DNA of 42,456 nt. It comes from JACQFK01 sp964619955 (lineage in GTDB: Bacteria > Planctomycetota > MHYJ01 > JACPRB01). The stretch spans positions 1 through 42,456 of the forward strand of contig CAZUJF010000043.1 of the NCBI GenBank assembly GCA_964619955.1, written 5' to 3'. The notes beneath the pieces were generated by a model. It made no database searches, had not been told where the DNA came from, and worked only from the letters and a program-made list of their open reading frames with translations. Shown in pieces: positions 32,509 through 40,352 of this stretch. The position numbers and the translations under genes were made by a program. Position 1 is the first letter of the stretch, and each line of letters starts with the position of its first letter.

Positions 32509-33303
32509 CTACGGTATCGGACGCGGGCCCCAGCCTCCGCCCAGGCCCCACAGATAGCCGCCCCCGCCGTACCTCCAGCCTTCCTGGTAATAGCGGCGGC
32601 TGCGGAGATACGGGGCGTGCCAGAAGGGGCGGAAATAGGGCGTCGTGAACGCGAAGCTCGGGGAGTAGAAGTACCCGTCCATCTGGCTCATGATCTGGGC
32701 GAGGCGCTGCTCATGCGCCGCCTGCGCCTCTTCGCGGCGCCGGCGTTCGTCCTCGCGCCGCTGTTCGCGGGCGCTTTCGGCCGCGAGGCGCCGCTCCTCG
32801 GCCTCGAGACGCTGCCGTGCGATCAGCTGGAGTTCGGCCGCCGTCGCCCAGCGGTCCCCGGTCCACTTCAATCCCCGGGCCTCCTGCGCCTGCTCGAACG
32901 TCAGCCAGCGGCCGTCCCGCTTTTCGTGGCGGAGCAGCGCGCGGGCTCCGGCATGCTCCGGATCCAGCTCCACCGCCTTCAGGGCCAGGGCGGGCACCGG
33001 GCGGCTCAGCTTCTTCGCCTGGGCCCAGAGCGCCAGTTCGTAATGGTCGGAGGCCTTCCGGGAGTTCTTCACGGACTCCAGGCGCTCGCCGAGCTCGTGA
33101 AGGGCCGTCCGGCCCGGGCTGATGGAGGAGACGTCCTTCGCCGCCAGCGTGATCGTGCCGGCGCCGACCTCGAGGACGACCTCGGTGGCCGTCTTGCGGG
33201 TGACGATGCCTTCGAGCCTGCGCCCGTTGGCCAGCTGGATCTCGTCCGCCGCCGCGGACCGGAGGGCCGCCAGAAGGACCAGGGCCGTCCACAGGCGATT
33301 CAT
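32509..33303 (-). CDS. Secreted protein with Sm-like domain, coiled coil and Gly/Tyr/Trp-rich tail
   Basis: A 264-residue exported protein (signal MNRLWTALVLLAALRSAAA). Residues ~20-65 form a short beta-barrel module (DEIQLANGRRLEGIV, VVLEVGAGTITLAAKDVSSI) like the Sm-like repeats common in planctomycete secreted proteins. A helical region with a PALALKAVELDPEHAGARALL segment suggests a TPR-like unit. Next comes a long Arg/Glu/Ala-rich coiled coil (~165-205), then a tail rich in Tyr, Trp and Gly (YYQEGWRYGGGGYLWG). The tail could be disordered or adhesive. The start at 33303 is supported by GGAGG. A TATAGT box at 33341-33336 gives a ~26-base leader. Function unknown; divergent from the Wzc-like kinase. 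Confidence 0.75.
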   Translation of the reverse strand: MNRLWTALVLLAALRSAAADEIQLANGRRLEGIVTRKTATEVVLEVGAGTITLAAKDVSSISPGRTALHELGERLESVKNSRKASDHYELALWAQAKKLSRPVPALALKAVELDPEHAGARALLRHEKRDGRWLTFEQAQEARGLKWTGDRWATAAELQLIARQRLEAEERRLAAESAREQRREDERRRREEAQAAHEQRLAQIMSQMDGYFYSPSFAFTTPYFRPFWHAPYLRSRRYYQEGWRYGGGGYLWGLGGGWGPRPIP

Positions 33304-33442
33304 GCCGCACCTCCAGAACCCACACCTTCCACACAACTATAACGCCCGCTCCCCTGCCGGGGATGCCTTTATCCGGATCCGCTGGAGAATCCCCTCCCGG
33401 CGGCCGATAAAGATCAGGTAGAGTCCCAGAGGGGGATCGCAA

Positions 33443-35545
33443 GTGACGTTCAAGGATCTGGTGCGCCTGCTCCGCCGGCGCTGGCTGACCGCGTTTTCGG
33501 TGTTCGCGGTCGTCTTCGCCTCCTTCATGGCCTATTCCCGCTACAACGAGCGGCCGGCCTACCGCGCCCGCACCCGGGTCCTCATCACCACCCCGCCCAT
33601 CCTCGTGACGGCCAGCCAGGGCACCCAGTGGATCAGCGTCAACCAGATGGAGCCCCGCACCTGGCATTCCATCATCACCTCGAGGCAGATCCGGGAGGCC
33701 TCCGAGAAGGCCCTGCGCGCCAGCGTCGAACGCGACAAACTCGGCTACGCCGTGAATCCGGCCTGGTTCCACTCCGTCACGGTCGTCCCCGAGCAGGGCA
33801 GCCAGCTGACCTGGATCGAAGCCACCGCGCCGACGGCCGCGATCGCGGCGGACGTCGCCAATGCCGTCGCCCTCGAGGTCGACGCCTACAGCCGCGAGAT
33901 CGCGACCAAGGATCTCCGCGACGCCCGCGCCAGCGGGGAGGAGCAGCGGGCCCGGGAGGAGGCCGCCGCCGCCGCCGCCGAGGCCGCGGCGCGGAAGATC
34001 CGGGACGACGCCCGCAGCCGCCTGGGCTCCGACAACCTCGAACTGGAGGTGCGCAAGCTGTCCGAGGAGATCAACGCGCACGACACCCGCCGCCGCGACA
34101 TCGAACGCCGCCTCAACGCCAACCGCCTGCGCCTGGAACGCGTGCGCGCCGACCGCTCCGTCGCCGACCACCTCCAGCGGGAGGGGGTTCCCCGGCTGGC
34201 CGGCAGCGCCTCCGTCGAAAGCCGCCTCCTCGAAAGCGCCCTCGTCGCCCGCCTCTCCGACCGCCTCGAAACCCTGCACCGCGACCTCCTCGCCGCGCTG
34301 CGCAAATACACCGAGGAGCACCCCCTGGTCAAGGGCCTGCGCGGGGACATCCGCCAGGGAGAGCTCGACCTCACCCGCGCCAAGATGCAGGCGCTCGGAC
34401 AGGACATCGACCGGGAGGAGGTCACGCTCCGCACGGACAGCGAACTCGGCGGCATCGAGCTCAAGGTGCTGCAGCCGGAGGCCGGCATCCTGCGGGAGCG
34501 GCTGAACCTGCTCTCCCCGCTGCTCGACGACGTCAAGAACCGCGAGCGCCTGGCCCACGACGCCCGCGCCCGCATGACCACGCAGGACACGCTCATCGCC
34601 AACCTCAGCGCCGCGCCGAAGACCGGCTACGTCCAGATGCTGAAGGACGGCGCCGCCCTTCCCGACGACGCCCTCCGCGTCGAGGCGCGCCTGGGCAAAT
34701 CCTGGCCCGTGGCGCTCATGGCCTCCCTCATCCTCGGCCTTTCCTTCGCCTTCCTCGTCGAGTTCGTGGACACGACCCTGCGCACCGACTACGACGTGCG
34801 GCGCCATCTGGATTATCCGGTGCTCGCCGTGGTCCCGAAGGTCGCCAAGTCCGAACTCGGCGCGGCGCAGGCCCCCCGCACCGGCATCCTCTCGGAAATC
34901 TTCGACACGCTGGCGACCGTCCTGTTCTCGGCCCCGTCGGAGCACCCCTCCCGGGTCTTCCTCATCACGAGCACCAATCCGCGCGAGGGCAAGACCGCCG
35001 CCTCCGTCAACCTCGCCACCGCCCTCGCCCGGCAGGGCCGCCGCACGCTCCTCGTCGACGCCGACCTGCGCGTCCCCTCCGTGCACACCGCGATGATGCT
35101 GCCCAACGCCGCCGGCCTGAGCGAGCTGCTCGCGGGCGCCGCGCAGCTCGACTCGGAGGGAATCCTCCAGACGCTCGAAATCCCCAACCTCACGGTGATC
35201 ACCAGCGGCGTGAGCGTCGATAACCCCTACGAACTGCTCGACCCCGCCCGCGTGGGGCCGATCGTCGCCCAGATGCGGCAGCAGTTCGACGCCGTCGTCA
35301 TCGACACCCCGCCGGTGCTGCGGACCGGCGACGCCTTGAAGATGGCCGGCTCGGCGGACGCCGTCCTCTTCGTCATCGAGTCCGGAAAGACCGACACGCG
35401 GCAGGCCACCTGGGCCAAGCGCCTGCTGCAGAACGTGGGCGCCCGGGTCTCCGGCGTGATCCTCAACCGCGCGATCTCGGACACCGAGGAGTATTACTAC
35501 TACTACGGGGCCGCCGGGCGGCGCAAAGAAGCCCGTTCCGCCTGA
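33443..35545 (+). CDS. Wzc-like polysaccharide co-polymerase with tyrosine kinase domain
   Basis: A 700-residue inner-membrane BY-kinase of the Wzc/EpsB type. It has a first membrane helix near 13-32, a long periplasmic part with coiled-coil stretches rich in Arg/Ala/Glu, and a second helix near 424-445. The cytoplasmic kinase has Walker A STNPREGKT (510-518), Walker A' LLVDADLR (536-543) and Walker B VVIDTPP (618-624). The C-terminal tyrosine cluster (Y684-688, EEYYYYYG) is the usual autophosphorylation site. These proteins control chain length and export of capsule or exopolysaccharide. No glycosyltransferase or Wza homologue is nearby, so the pathway is unknown. The GTG at 33443 is backed by GGGGGAT six bases upstream. 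Its TGA is back to back with the stop of the convergent CMD gene. Confidence 0.92.
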   Translation: MTFKDLVRLLRRRWLTAFSVFAVVFASFMAYSRYNERPAYRARTRVLITTPPILVTASQGTQWISVNQMEPRTWHSIITSRQIREASEKALRASVERDKLGYAVNPAWFHSVTVVPEQGSQLTWIEATAPTAAIAADVANAVALEVDAYSREIATKDLRDARASGEEQRAREEAAAAAAEAAARKIRDDARSRLGSDNLELEVRKLSEEINAHDTRRRDIERRLNANRLRLERVRADRSVADHLQREGVPRLAGSASVESRLLESALVARLSDRLETLHRDLLAALRKYTEEHPLVKGLRGDIRQGELDLTRAKMQALGQDIDREEVTLRTDSELGGIELKVLQPEAGILRERLNLLSPLLDDVKNRERLAHDARARMTTQDTLIANLSAAPKTGYVQMLKDGAALPDDALRVEARLGKSWPVALMASLILGLSFAFLVEFVDTTLRTDYDVRRHLDYPVLAVVPKVAKSELGAAQAPRTGILSEIFDTLATVLFSAPSEHPSRVFLITSTNPREGKTAASVNLATALARQGRRTLLVDADLRVPSVHTAMMLPNAAGLSELLAGAAQLDSEGILQTLEIPNLTVITSGVSVDNPYELLDPARVGPIVAQMRQQFDAVVIDTPPVLRTGDALKMAGSADAVLFVIESGKTDTRQATWAKRLLQNVGARVSGVILNRAISDTEEYYYYYGAAGRRKEARSA

Positions 35546-36100
35546 TCAGGCCCAGCCCTTCGGGATCCGCAGGCCGCAGCCCTTCAGGACCGCGCGGATC
35601 TGCCCCCGCGTCGCCCCGCAGCGCCGCGCGCCCCTGAGGTGCGACTCCTGCTGCAGCGGCAGGCGCAGCGCGCCCAGCACCGCCGCCGCGAGCAATTCCC
35701 GTTCGCGCAGCCGCAAGCCCGGCCGCGACAGCACCTGTCCGTATCCGTGATCGAGGATCCAGCGGGCGAGGACGGGGTGATAGCCCCTCATCCGGGCCAT
35801 CATGCGGGCGTACACGGGCCCGTAGATGCGGCGGCAGATCCGCTCCCCCCTGCCCGGCACTGAAGACCCGGAGGGGGGCCCGGAAGGGACGTATTCCCGG
35901 AGCAGAGCGAAGGCGGTGATGGCCCGCCCGTAGCCCGCGAAGGCGACGAGCTGCAGCAGCGCCTCGTCGAGGCGCCGGGGAGCCGCCCCGGCCTCCAGCG
36001 CCTCCCGCAGGGCCCTCCGGAGCAGCCTGCTGCTGCCCCGGGCGGCCGCCGTGGAGACGCGGGCGAGGGCTAGAAGTTCCGGCGGGATTCCCGGAGGCAG
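35546..36100 (-). CDS. Carboxymuconolactone decarboxylase (CMD)-family protein without a canonical start
   Basis: A reading frame of about 184 codons with the helical CMD/AhpD-like fold: an N-terminal helix pair (ALREALEAGAAPRRLDEALLQ), LVAFAGYGRAITAFALLREY, YGPVYARMMARMRGYHP, then RERELLAAAVLGAL and ATRGQIRAVLKGCG. The CXXC of AhpD is absent, so a peroxidase-reductase role is unlikely. The frame overlaps the end of the upstream propeller gene. The CMD domain clearly begins before the first ATG or GTG in frame (GTG at 35860), and none occurs upstream within the overlap; the CTG at 36100 is used here as the most plausible start. Alternatives are a rare start codon, ribosomal slippage from the upstream frame, or an assembly error. 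Confidence 0.65.
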   Translation of the reverse strand: MPPGIPPELLALARVSTAAARGSSRLLRRALREALEAGAAPRRLDEALLQLVAFAGYGRAITAFALLREYVPSGPPSGSSVPGRGERICRRIYGPVYARMMARMRGYHPVLARWILDHGYGQVLSRPGLRLRERELLAAAVLGALRLPLQQESHLRGARRCGATRGQIRAVLKGCGLRIPKGWA

Positions 36101-37590
36101 TAGAGATACCCTGCCGCGTTGGCGACGTAGACGAATTCGTCCGAGGCGTTCGTGATCAGATGCTGCAGCGTGTTCGTGGGATAGCGTCCGACGACCGCGC
36201 CCGTCATCTCGTTCATGGCCCAGATTTCGCGGTTCGGGCCCACGATGTAGACGAGCTCCGATCCTTTGAACAGGAAGCGTTCGGCGAGCGGCACCTTCCA
36301 GCGCAGGCTCCCGTTCCTCTTGGGGCCGATGACCGCCCCCTTGGCGTCGCGGTGCATCGGGCTGATCTCGAAGGCGTGCAGCGCGCCCTCTTCGGTGCGC
36401 ACATAGACGGTCGTGTCCTTGGCGACCGCGGGCGACTTGATCTCGCCGCCGCACTCGTATTTCCAGATCAGGTTGCCGCCGTCCGCATCCAGGGCGTAGA
36501 ACGCGTTGTCCGTGCCGCCCACGAAGAGGAAGCGCGTGGTCGCGGTGGCCTTCTTCTTCGCGGCCTTGCCGTCCCCCGCAGGCGCGCCCGCCGCCGGGGC
36601 GCCCATCGCCGGAGCCGCCATCGCCGGGGCGGCCATGGCGGCCGGTTTCGGCGCGGCGTCGCCGGCCTTCGGAGCCTCGGCGGCCGGCGCCGCGGAGGCG
36701 CCTTCGCGATGGACGAACACGATGGGGTCCGCCCGGAGCGCGCGCTCCGTCTGATAAGTCCAGGTCATCGCCCCGTCGCTCACCCGGTAGCAATAGACGC
36801 CGCCGTCGTGGCTGACGAAGAAGAGCGACGGATCGGAGTAGACCGGGCTGTTCATCACCTGGTTCTCGCGGGCGGCGATCGAGGTCTTGTACGAGGTGAT
36901 CTCCTGCCCCTTCTTGTCCACGTCCAGCACCCAGACGCGGGCCAGGTCCGCTCCGGGGACGAACACGTAGTTGCGGACGGCGAAGGGCCGCGCCGAGGGC
37001 ACGAAGCCCAGGCGGTGCGTCCAGCGAAGCCCGCCGGAGATGCGGTCGAGGCAGTACAGCACCTGGTGGGAGATGAAGTACACGTTGTCGCCGAAGGCCG
37101 CCACGCGCAGCCGCTCGCGCATCTCGTTGCGCTTCTTCTGCAGGGTCTGGGTCTCCTTGCCGACGCCCAGCTCCTTGAGCTTGTCGTCGATCTGCCGGTT
37201 GACCTGCGTGAGGTCCGCCTGCAGCTGGCGGATCTCCTCCGGCACCCCGGCGGCGACCACCGGGGCCCAGTCGAGCGGGGTCAGCGTGTCGACCTTGAAG
37301 ATCCACTGCGTGCGCCCGCTGTAGCGGTCCATGGCGAGCACGGCGCTGTCCGGCGTCTCCACGTAGAGCTGGTCCCCCGCGAGCGTGAGGCGGGAGATCC
37401 GGCGGTTGCTGAACTTGTACTCCCATTCGACGTGCTTGAACGGGAGGGAGCGGACCTCCTCGGCGACCGCGTTCTCCCCGGGGTCGCTGGTGTCGGACAC
37501 GAAGGCGCCGTCCGTGTACTCGGCCATGTCGAGACGCTCGCCGCAAGCCGCGAGGACGGTGAGCAGGGCAAGCAGGGCGGGCAGTCTCAT
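36070..37590 (-). CDS. PQQ-propeller-like lipoprotein with coiled-coil insertion
   Basis: A 506-residue predicted lipoprotein (MRLPALLALLTVLAACGE, Cys16) with BamB/PQQ-like beta-propeller repeats: QLYVETPDSAVLAMDRYSG, VYFISHQVLYCLDRISGGLRW (at its Y-C-L-D core), DGGVYCYRVSDGAMTW, NAFYALDADGGNLIWKY and VYVANAAGYLYCLRE. Residues ~115-163 form a charged coiled coil inserted between blades, and ~296-351 are an Ala/Pro/Met-rich low-complexity linker. Propellers of this type often act as scaffolds for outer-membrane protein assembly, but BamB function is not shown and the insertions are atypical. It overlaps the 90-residue gene by 4 bases (ATGA) and is followed by the CMD gene. Confidence 0.83.
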   Translation of the reverse strand: MRLPALLALLTVLAACGERLDMAEYTDGAFVSDTSDPGENAVAEEVRSLPFKHVEWEYKFSNRRISRLTLAGDQLYVETPDSAVLAMDRYSGRTQWIFKVDTLTPLDWAPVVAAGVPEEIRQLQADLTQVNRQIDDKLKELGVGKETQTLQKKRNEMRERLRVAAFGDNVYFISHQVLYCLDRISGGLRWTHRLGFVPSARPFAVRNYVFVPGADLARVWVLDVDKKGQEITSYKTSIAARENQVMNSPVYSDPSLFFVSHDGGVYCYRVSDGAMTWTYQTERALRADPIVFVHREGASAAPAAEAPKAGDAAPKPAAMAAPAMAAPAMGAPAAGAPAGDGKAAKKKATATTRFLFVGGTDNAFYALDADGGNLIWKYECGGEIKSPAVAKDTTVYVRTEEGALHAFEISPMHRDAKGAVIGPKRNGSLRWKVPLAERFLFKGSELVYIVGPNREIWAMNEMTGAVVGRYPTNTLQHLITNASDEFVYVANAAGYLYCLRESRRNF

Positions 37591-37859
37591 TTGGCCTCCT
37601 TCTTCTTCAGGAATTCCGCGAGGTTGACCTTGTGCTTCTTCTCGTATTCGCCCAGCTTCTCGATCCGGGCGATGTCGTCCTGGATCCGGTTCACCAGCTT
37701 GAAAATGTAAGGCTTCCCCTTCAGCCGGTCGCGAAGGTCCCCCAGCATCATGTCCCAGGACCCGTTGTAGAGCTCGTCCCGGAGCGTGATCAGGGTCTTC
37801 TCGTCCGGCGTCAGCCCGGAAACGAATTTTTCGTGCGGCGATGCTTTTGCCGATGCCAT
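37587..37859 (-). CDS. Small basic/charged protein of unknown function
   Basis: A 90-residue soluble protein beginning MASAKASPHEKFVSGLTPDEK, with a central helical stretch (SWDMMLGDLRDRLKG) and a Lys/Glu-rich C-terminus (NLAEFLKKKEAK). No family was recognised. The start at 37859 is chosen because it has a GGGGGAG ribosome site and follows a near-consensus promoter by 34 bases. It is the first gene of a unit with the propeller lipoprotein (4-base overlap) and the CMD gene. It looks structured and conserved in type, being charged, without a signal peptide and without low complexity. A regulatory or adaptor role is only a guess. Confidence 0.8.
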   Translation of the reverse strand: MASAKASPHEKFVSGLTPDEKTLITLRDELYNGSWDMMLGDLRDRLKGKPYIFKLVNRIQDDIARIEKLGEYEKKHKVNLAEFLKKKEAK

Positions 37860-37893
37860 GAAAGACTCCCCCACCCCTGAATGTAAGTTACGA

Positions 37894-37922
37894 ATTCTAG
37901 GGCGGTCTCCCACGACTGTCAA
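37894..37922 (-). promoter_or_regulatory. Near-consensus promoter of the 90-residue gene unit
   Basis: TTGACA (37922-37917) and TAGAAT (37899-37894) on the minus strand, spaced by 17 bases. Leader ~27-34 bases with a GGGGGAG ribosome site. It is the best match to a sigma-70 promoter in the window. Confidence 0.8.
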
Positions 37923-37965
37923 CAAAAGCCTGCCCCGGCTCCCCCCGCGGACCCGCCGATGCCTG

Positions 37966-37994
37966 TTGCCCCGGCCGGACCCGCCCGGTAGCCT
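37966..37994 (+). promoter_or_regulatory. Possible promoter of the coiled-coil gene
   Basis: TTGCCC (37966-37971) and TAGCCT (37989-37994), spaced by 17 bases, about 55 bases before the ATG at 38050. It lies in the divergent gap with the 90-residue gene. The match is moderate. Confidence 0.4.
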
Positions 37995-38049
37995 ACGCTT
38001 TACAGGACGAGGCGGGACGCCCGGATCCCTGCAAGGGTCGGCAAGAAGC

Positions 38050-39195
38050 ATGGATGCGAGAAGGAAGGACCTGGAGCGGCTGGAGGCGGAGCTCGACCGC
38101 CTCGGGCGCCAGGTCGCGTCCGCGCAGGCGGAACTCGGCCGGCGCTTCCTCGCCCTTGAAACGCGCCTGGACGAGCCCGATCTCGTCCCCTACCTGGAGT
38201 CCGCGGATTCCCTGAGGACCAAGATCGAGGGCTGCCGCGGCGAGGCCGCGCGCATCACCCAGTGCGTGCGCAAACGCGCCCAGCTCGAGCGGGAGCGGGC
38301 GGAGGCCGAAGCCACCCGGGAGCGCCTCCTGGAGGAACGGCGCGGCCGCTTCGCCGAACTCGGCGCGGGCGCCTTCGCGCTGTATCAGACCCTTCCCGAC
38401 CCCGTCCCCTGGCGGCCGCTCTTCGAGGCCCTCGACCGGCTCCAGGCCCAGGCCACCCCGCGCGAGGAGGAACTCCGCTCGCTGGAGGAGCGGGAGGCCG
38501 GCAAGGGGTTCCTCGACCGCATGAAGCTCAAAGCCCGGAAGGTGCTCGTCCGCGGCGAACTCCACCGCGTCGACAGGTCCCGCAGCGCGGTGCTCGCCGA
38601 AACCGGGGAACGGGTCGCCGCCTCCGACTTCCGTTCGCTCGCCCGGGGCCCCTTGAAGGAGCTCTTCGAGGCCCTGGAAAGCCGGCGACGCGCGGCGGAA
38701 TCCCTCGCGGCGGACAACCTCCGCCGCGGCACCCAGGCCGAGGAGCTCCGCCTGGAGCTGGAGCGTGCGGGCGCGCTGGCCGATCCCGAAGCCTCCCTGG
38801 AGTCCCTCAAGCGCCGCATCGAGGCGCTCGGCGCGGAACGCGAGGTCGTCCACGGCTGGGTGGGCCGCCTCCTGCTCGACCGGGGCCTCGCGGCGGGGAT
38901 CCCGGACGACGAACTGGCCTCCCGCGCCGCCGCCGTCGCCTCCCTGCAGGAGTCGATGCGTCAGCGCCGCCAGCAGATCGACCGGATCCGGGCGGAAGCC
39001 GAGCTGGAGGAGCTGTCCGGGGCGGAGACGGAAGCGCGGGACCGGCGCCGGCGCCTGGAGGAGACGCTCGCCGACACCCAGCGGGGCATCGACCGCGCCG
39101 ACTTCGAGATCAACACCCGGATCCGGCGCCGGGAGGAGCTGCGCCGCGTCATCGCCGGGGAGCTCCCCTACACCGGGCCGCCCTCCGCCTCCTGA
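38050..39195 (+). CDS. Coiled-coil protein of unknown function
   Basis: A 381-residue, highly charged protein that is mostly coiled coil. It has an N-terminal coil (~1-35), a second coil (~55-100; RAQLERERAEAEATRERL), a less charged region (~105-135; FALYQTLPDPVPWRPLFEALD), a beta-like middle (~165-200; VLVRGELHRVDRSRSAVLAE) and two more coils up to the C-terminus. No signal peptide or membrane helix is seen. The ATG at 38050 is preferred over longer frames because it begins the charged helix and because the upstream region holds a divergent promoter. The last 28 bases overlap the convergent CPBP protease gene. Structural or scaffold roles are typical for such proteins; no family was recognised. 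Confidence 0.78.
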   Translation: MDARRKDLERLEAELDRLGRQVASAQAELGRRFLALETRLDEPDLVPYLESADSLRTKIEGCRGEAARITQCVRKRAQLERERAEAEATRERLLEERRGRFAELGAGAFALYQTLPDPVPWRPLFEALDRLQAQATPREEELRSLEEREAGKGFLDRMKLKARKVLVRGELHRVDRSRSAVLAETGERVAASDFRSLARGPLKELFEALESRRRAAESLAADNLRRGTQAEELRLELERAGALADPEASLESLKRRIEALGAEREVVHGWVGRLLLDRGLAAGIPDDELASRAAAVASLQESMRQRRQQIDRIRAEAELEELSGAETEARDRRRRLEETLADTQRGIDRADFEINTRIRRREELRRVIAGELPYTGPPSAS

Positions 39196-39962
39196 GCCGC
39201 GCGCTCCAGGACGAGCAGCCGCAGGGACAGGCCGAACACGGCCGCCGACAGCAGCAGCAGCGCCGGAGACGCCTTCATCGACGGCAGCGCCGCGCCGAAA
39301 TGGGAGGTCAGCAGCAGCACCGAGAGGTTGTTCAGCGCGTGCGCGAGGATGGACGCCCAGAGGCTGCCCGTCAGCCGGACCAGCACGCCCCAGAAGACGC
39401 CCAGCCCCAGCATGAGCAGCTTCTGCACCACCGTCTGGTGGGCCGCCGAGAAGAGCAGCGCCGTGGCGAGCAGGGCGAGCGGCAGGCGGAAGCGCGCCGC
39501 GAGCCCCCGGAAGACGATGCCGCGGAAAAACGTCTCCTCGCAGAGCGGGGGCAGCAGCACCAGCAGGGAAAACGTGGCGAGCGCCCCGCGGCTCCGCGTC
39601 TGGTCGAGGCTGCGCTGGAGCGCGCGCTCCTCGAGCAGCGTCACCTGCTCCAGCCCCAGGAACCGGAAGAGGACGGGCTGCACGTCGACGACCCCTTTGA
39701 GGAGCCACATCGAGGCGACGGACGCCAGCAGCACCAGCCCCGTCTGCCGCCAGCTCATCCGCCGGAATCCGCTGGAGGCCAGGGGCGGCAGCCCGGCCCA
39801 GCGGGCGTAGAGCAACGGCGCCGCCAGGAAGGCCGCCTGCTGCAGCGCCATGACGAGCGGCGCGGGGGCCCCGGCGGCGGCAAGACCGCCCGCGGCGGCC
39901 ACCGCCAGCAGCACCAGCGCGAGCACCCGCGCGGCATCGAGCGCGTCGGGCTCGCGTCTCAC
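39168..39962 (-). CDS. CPBP family intramembrane metalloprotease
   Basis: A 264-residue polytopic membrane protein with the CPBP (CAAX protease/bacteriocin-processing) motifs: PPLCEETFFRGIVFRGL (the EExxxR motif), FSAAHQTVV (second motif, His) and LWASILAHALNNL (third motif, His and Asn). Such enzymes cleave peptides within or near membranes; in bacteria many act in stress or peptide-defence functions. The start is a GTG at 39962, one base after the stop of the coiled-coil lipoprotein gene, so it is the third gene of the minus-strand kinase unit. Its 3' end overlaps the convergent coiled-coil gene. Substrate unknown. Confidence 0.9.
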   Translation of the reverse strand: MRREPDALDAARVLALVLLAVAAAGGLAAAGAPAPLVMALQQAAFLAAPLLYARWAGLPPLASSGFRRMSWRQTGLVLLASVASMWLLKGVVDVQPVLFRFLGLEQVTLLEERALQRSLDQTRSRGALATFSLLVLLPPLCEETFFRGIVFRGLAARFRLPLALLATALLFSAAHQTVVQKLLMLGLGVFWGVLVRLTGSLWASILAHALNNLSVLLLTSHFGAALPSMKASPALLLLSAAVFGLSLRLLVLERAAQEAEGGPV

Positions 39963-39963
39963 C

Positions 39964-40344
39964 TTATTTCTTCTTGAGCTCTTCGATGAGGAGCCGCAGC
40001 TCCGCGAGGCGCTCGGACATCAGCTTCTCCTCGAACTGCAGCGCCTTGAGCACCTGGCCCGCCGCGACCGCGCCCCTCGCATCGACGCTCTTGCCCAGTT
40101 CCGTCAGGTCCCGCTGGAGCTTGCCCAGTTCCTCCAGCTGCTTCTCGACCTTCATCTGAAGCTGCTGGACCGTGACGTACTTCTGATCGATCCCGGTCAG
40201 ATCGCGCTTGAGGTCCGCCACCAGCGTGGCATCCCGGGAGATGAGCTCGGACTTCAAGCTCTCCAGGTCCTGCTTCGAGACGTCCGCGCAGCCCGCGGCC
40301 GCCGCCACGACCAGCGCCAGCATCACTCCGTGAATCCTGCTCAT
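39964..40344 (-). CDS. Small coiled-coil lipoprotein
   Basis: A 126-residue predicted lipoprotein: MSRIHGVMLALVVAAAAGCADV with a lipobox-like AAGC (Cys19), followed by almost continuous heptad-rich helix to the C-terminus (MKVEKQLEELGKLQRDL, FEEKLMSERLAELRLLIEEL). The size and form recall Lpp/OmpH-like or trimeric coiled-coil envelope proteins, but no specific family is assigned. GGAGG precedes the ATG. It lies 8 bases after the kinase-FGE gene and one base before the CPBP protease gene, so all three are probably one transcript. It may be a periplasmic spacer or a substrate or partner of the protease; this is inference. Confidence 0.82.
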   Translation of the reverse strand: MSRIHGVMLALVVAAAAGCADVSKQDLESLKSELISRDATLVADLKRDLTGIDQKYVTVQQLQMKVEKQLEELGKLQRDLTELGKSVDARGAVAAGQVLKALQFEEKLMSERLAELRLLIEELKKK

Positions 40345-40352
40345 CCTGCCTC

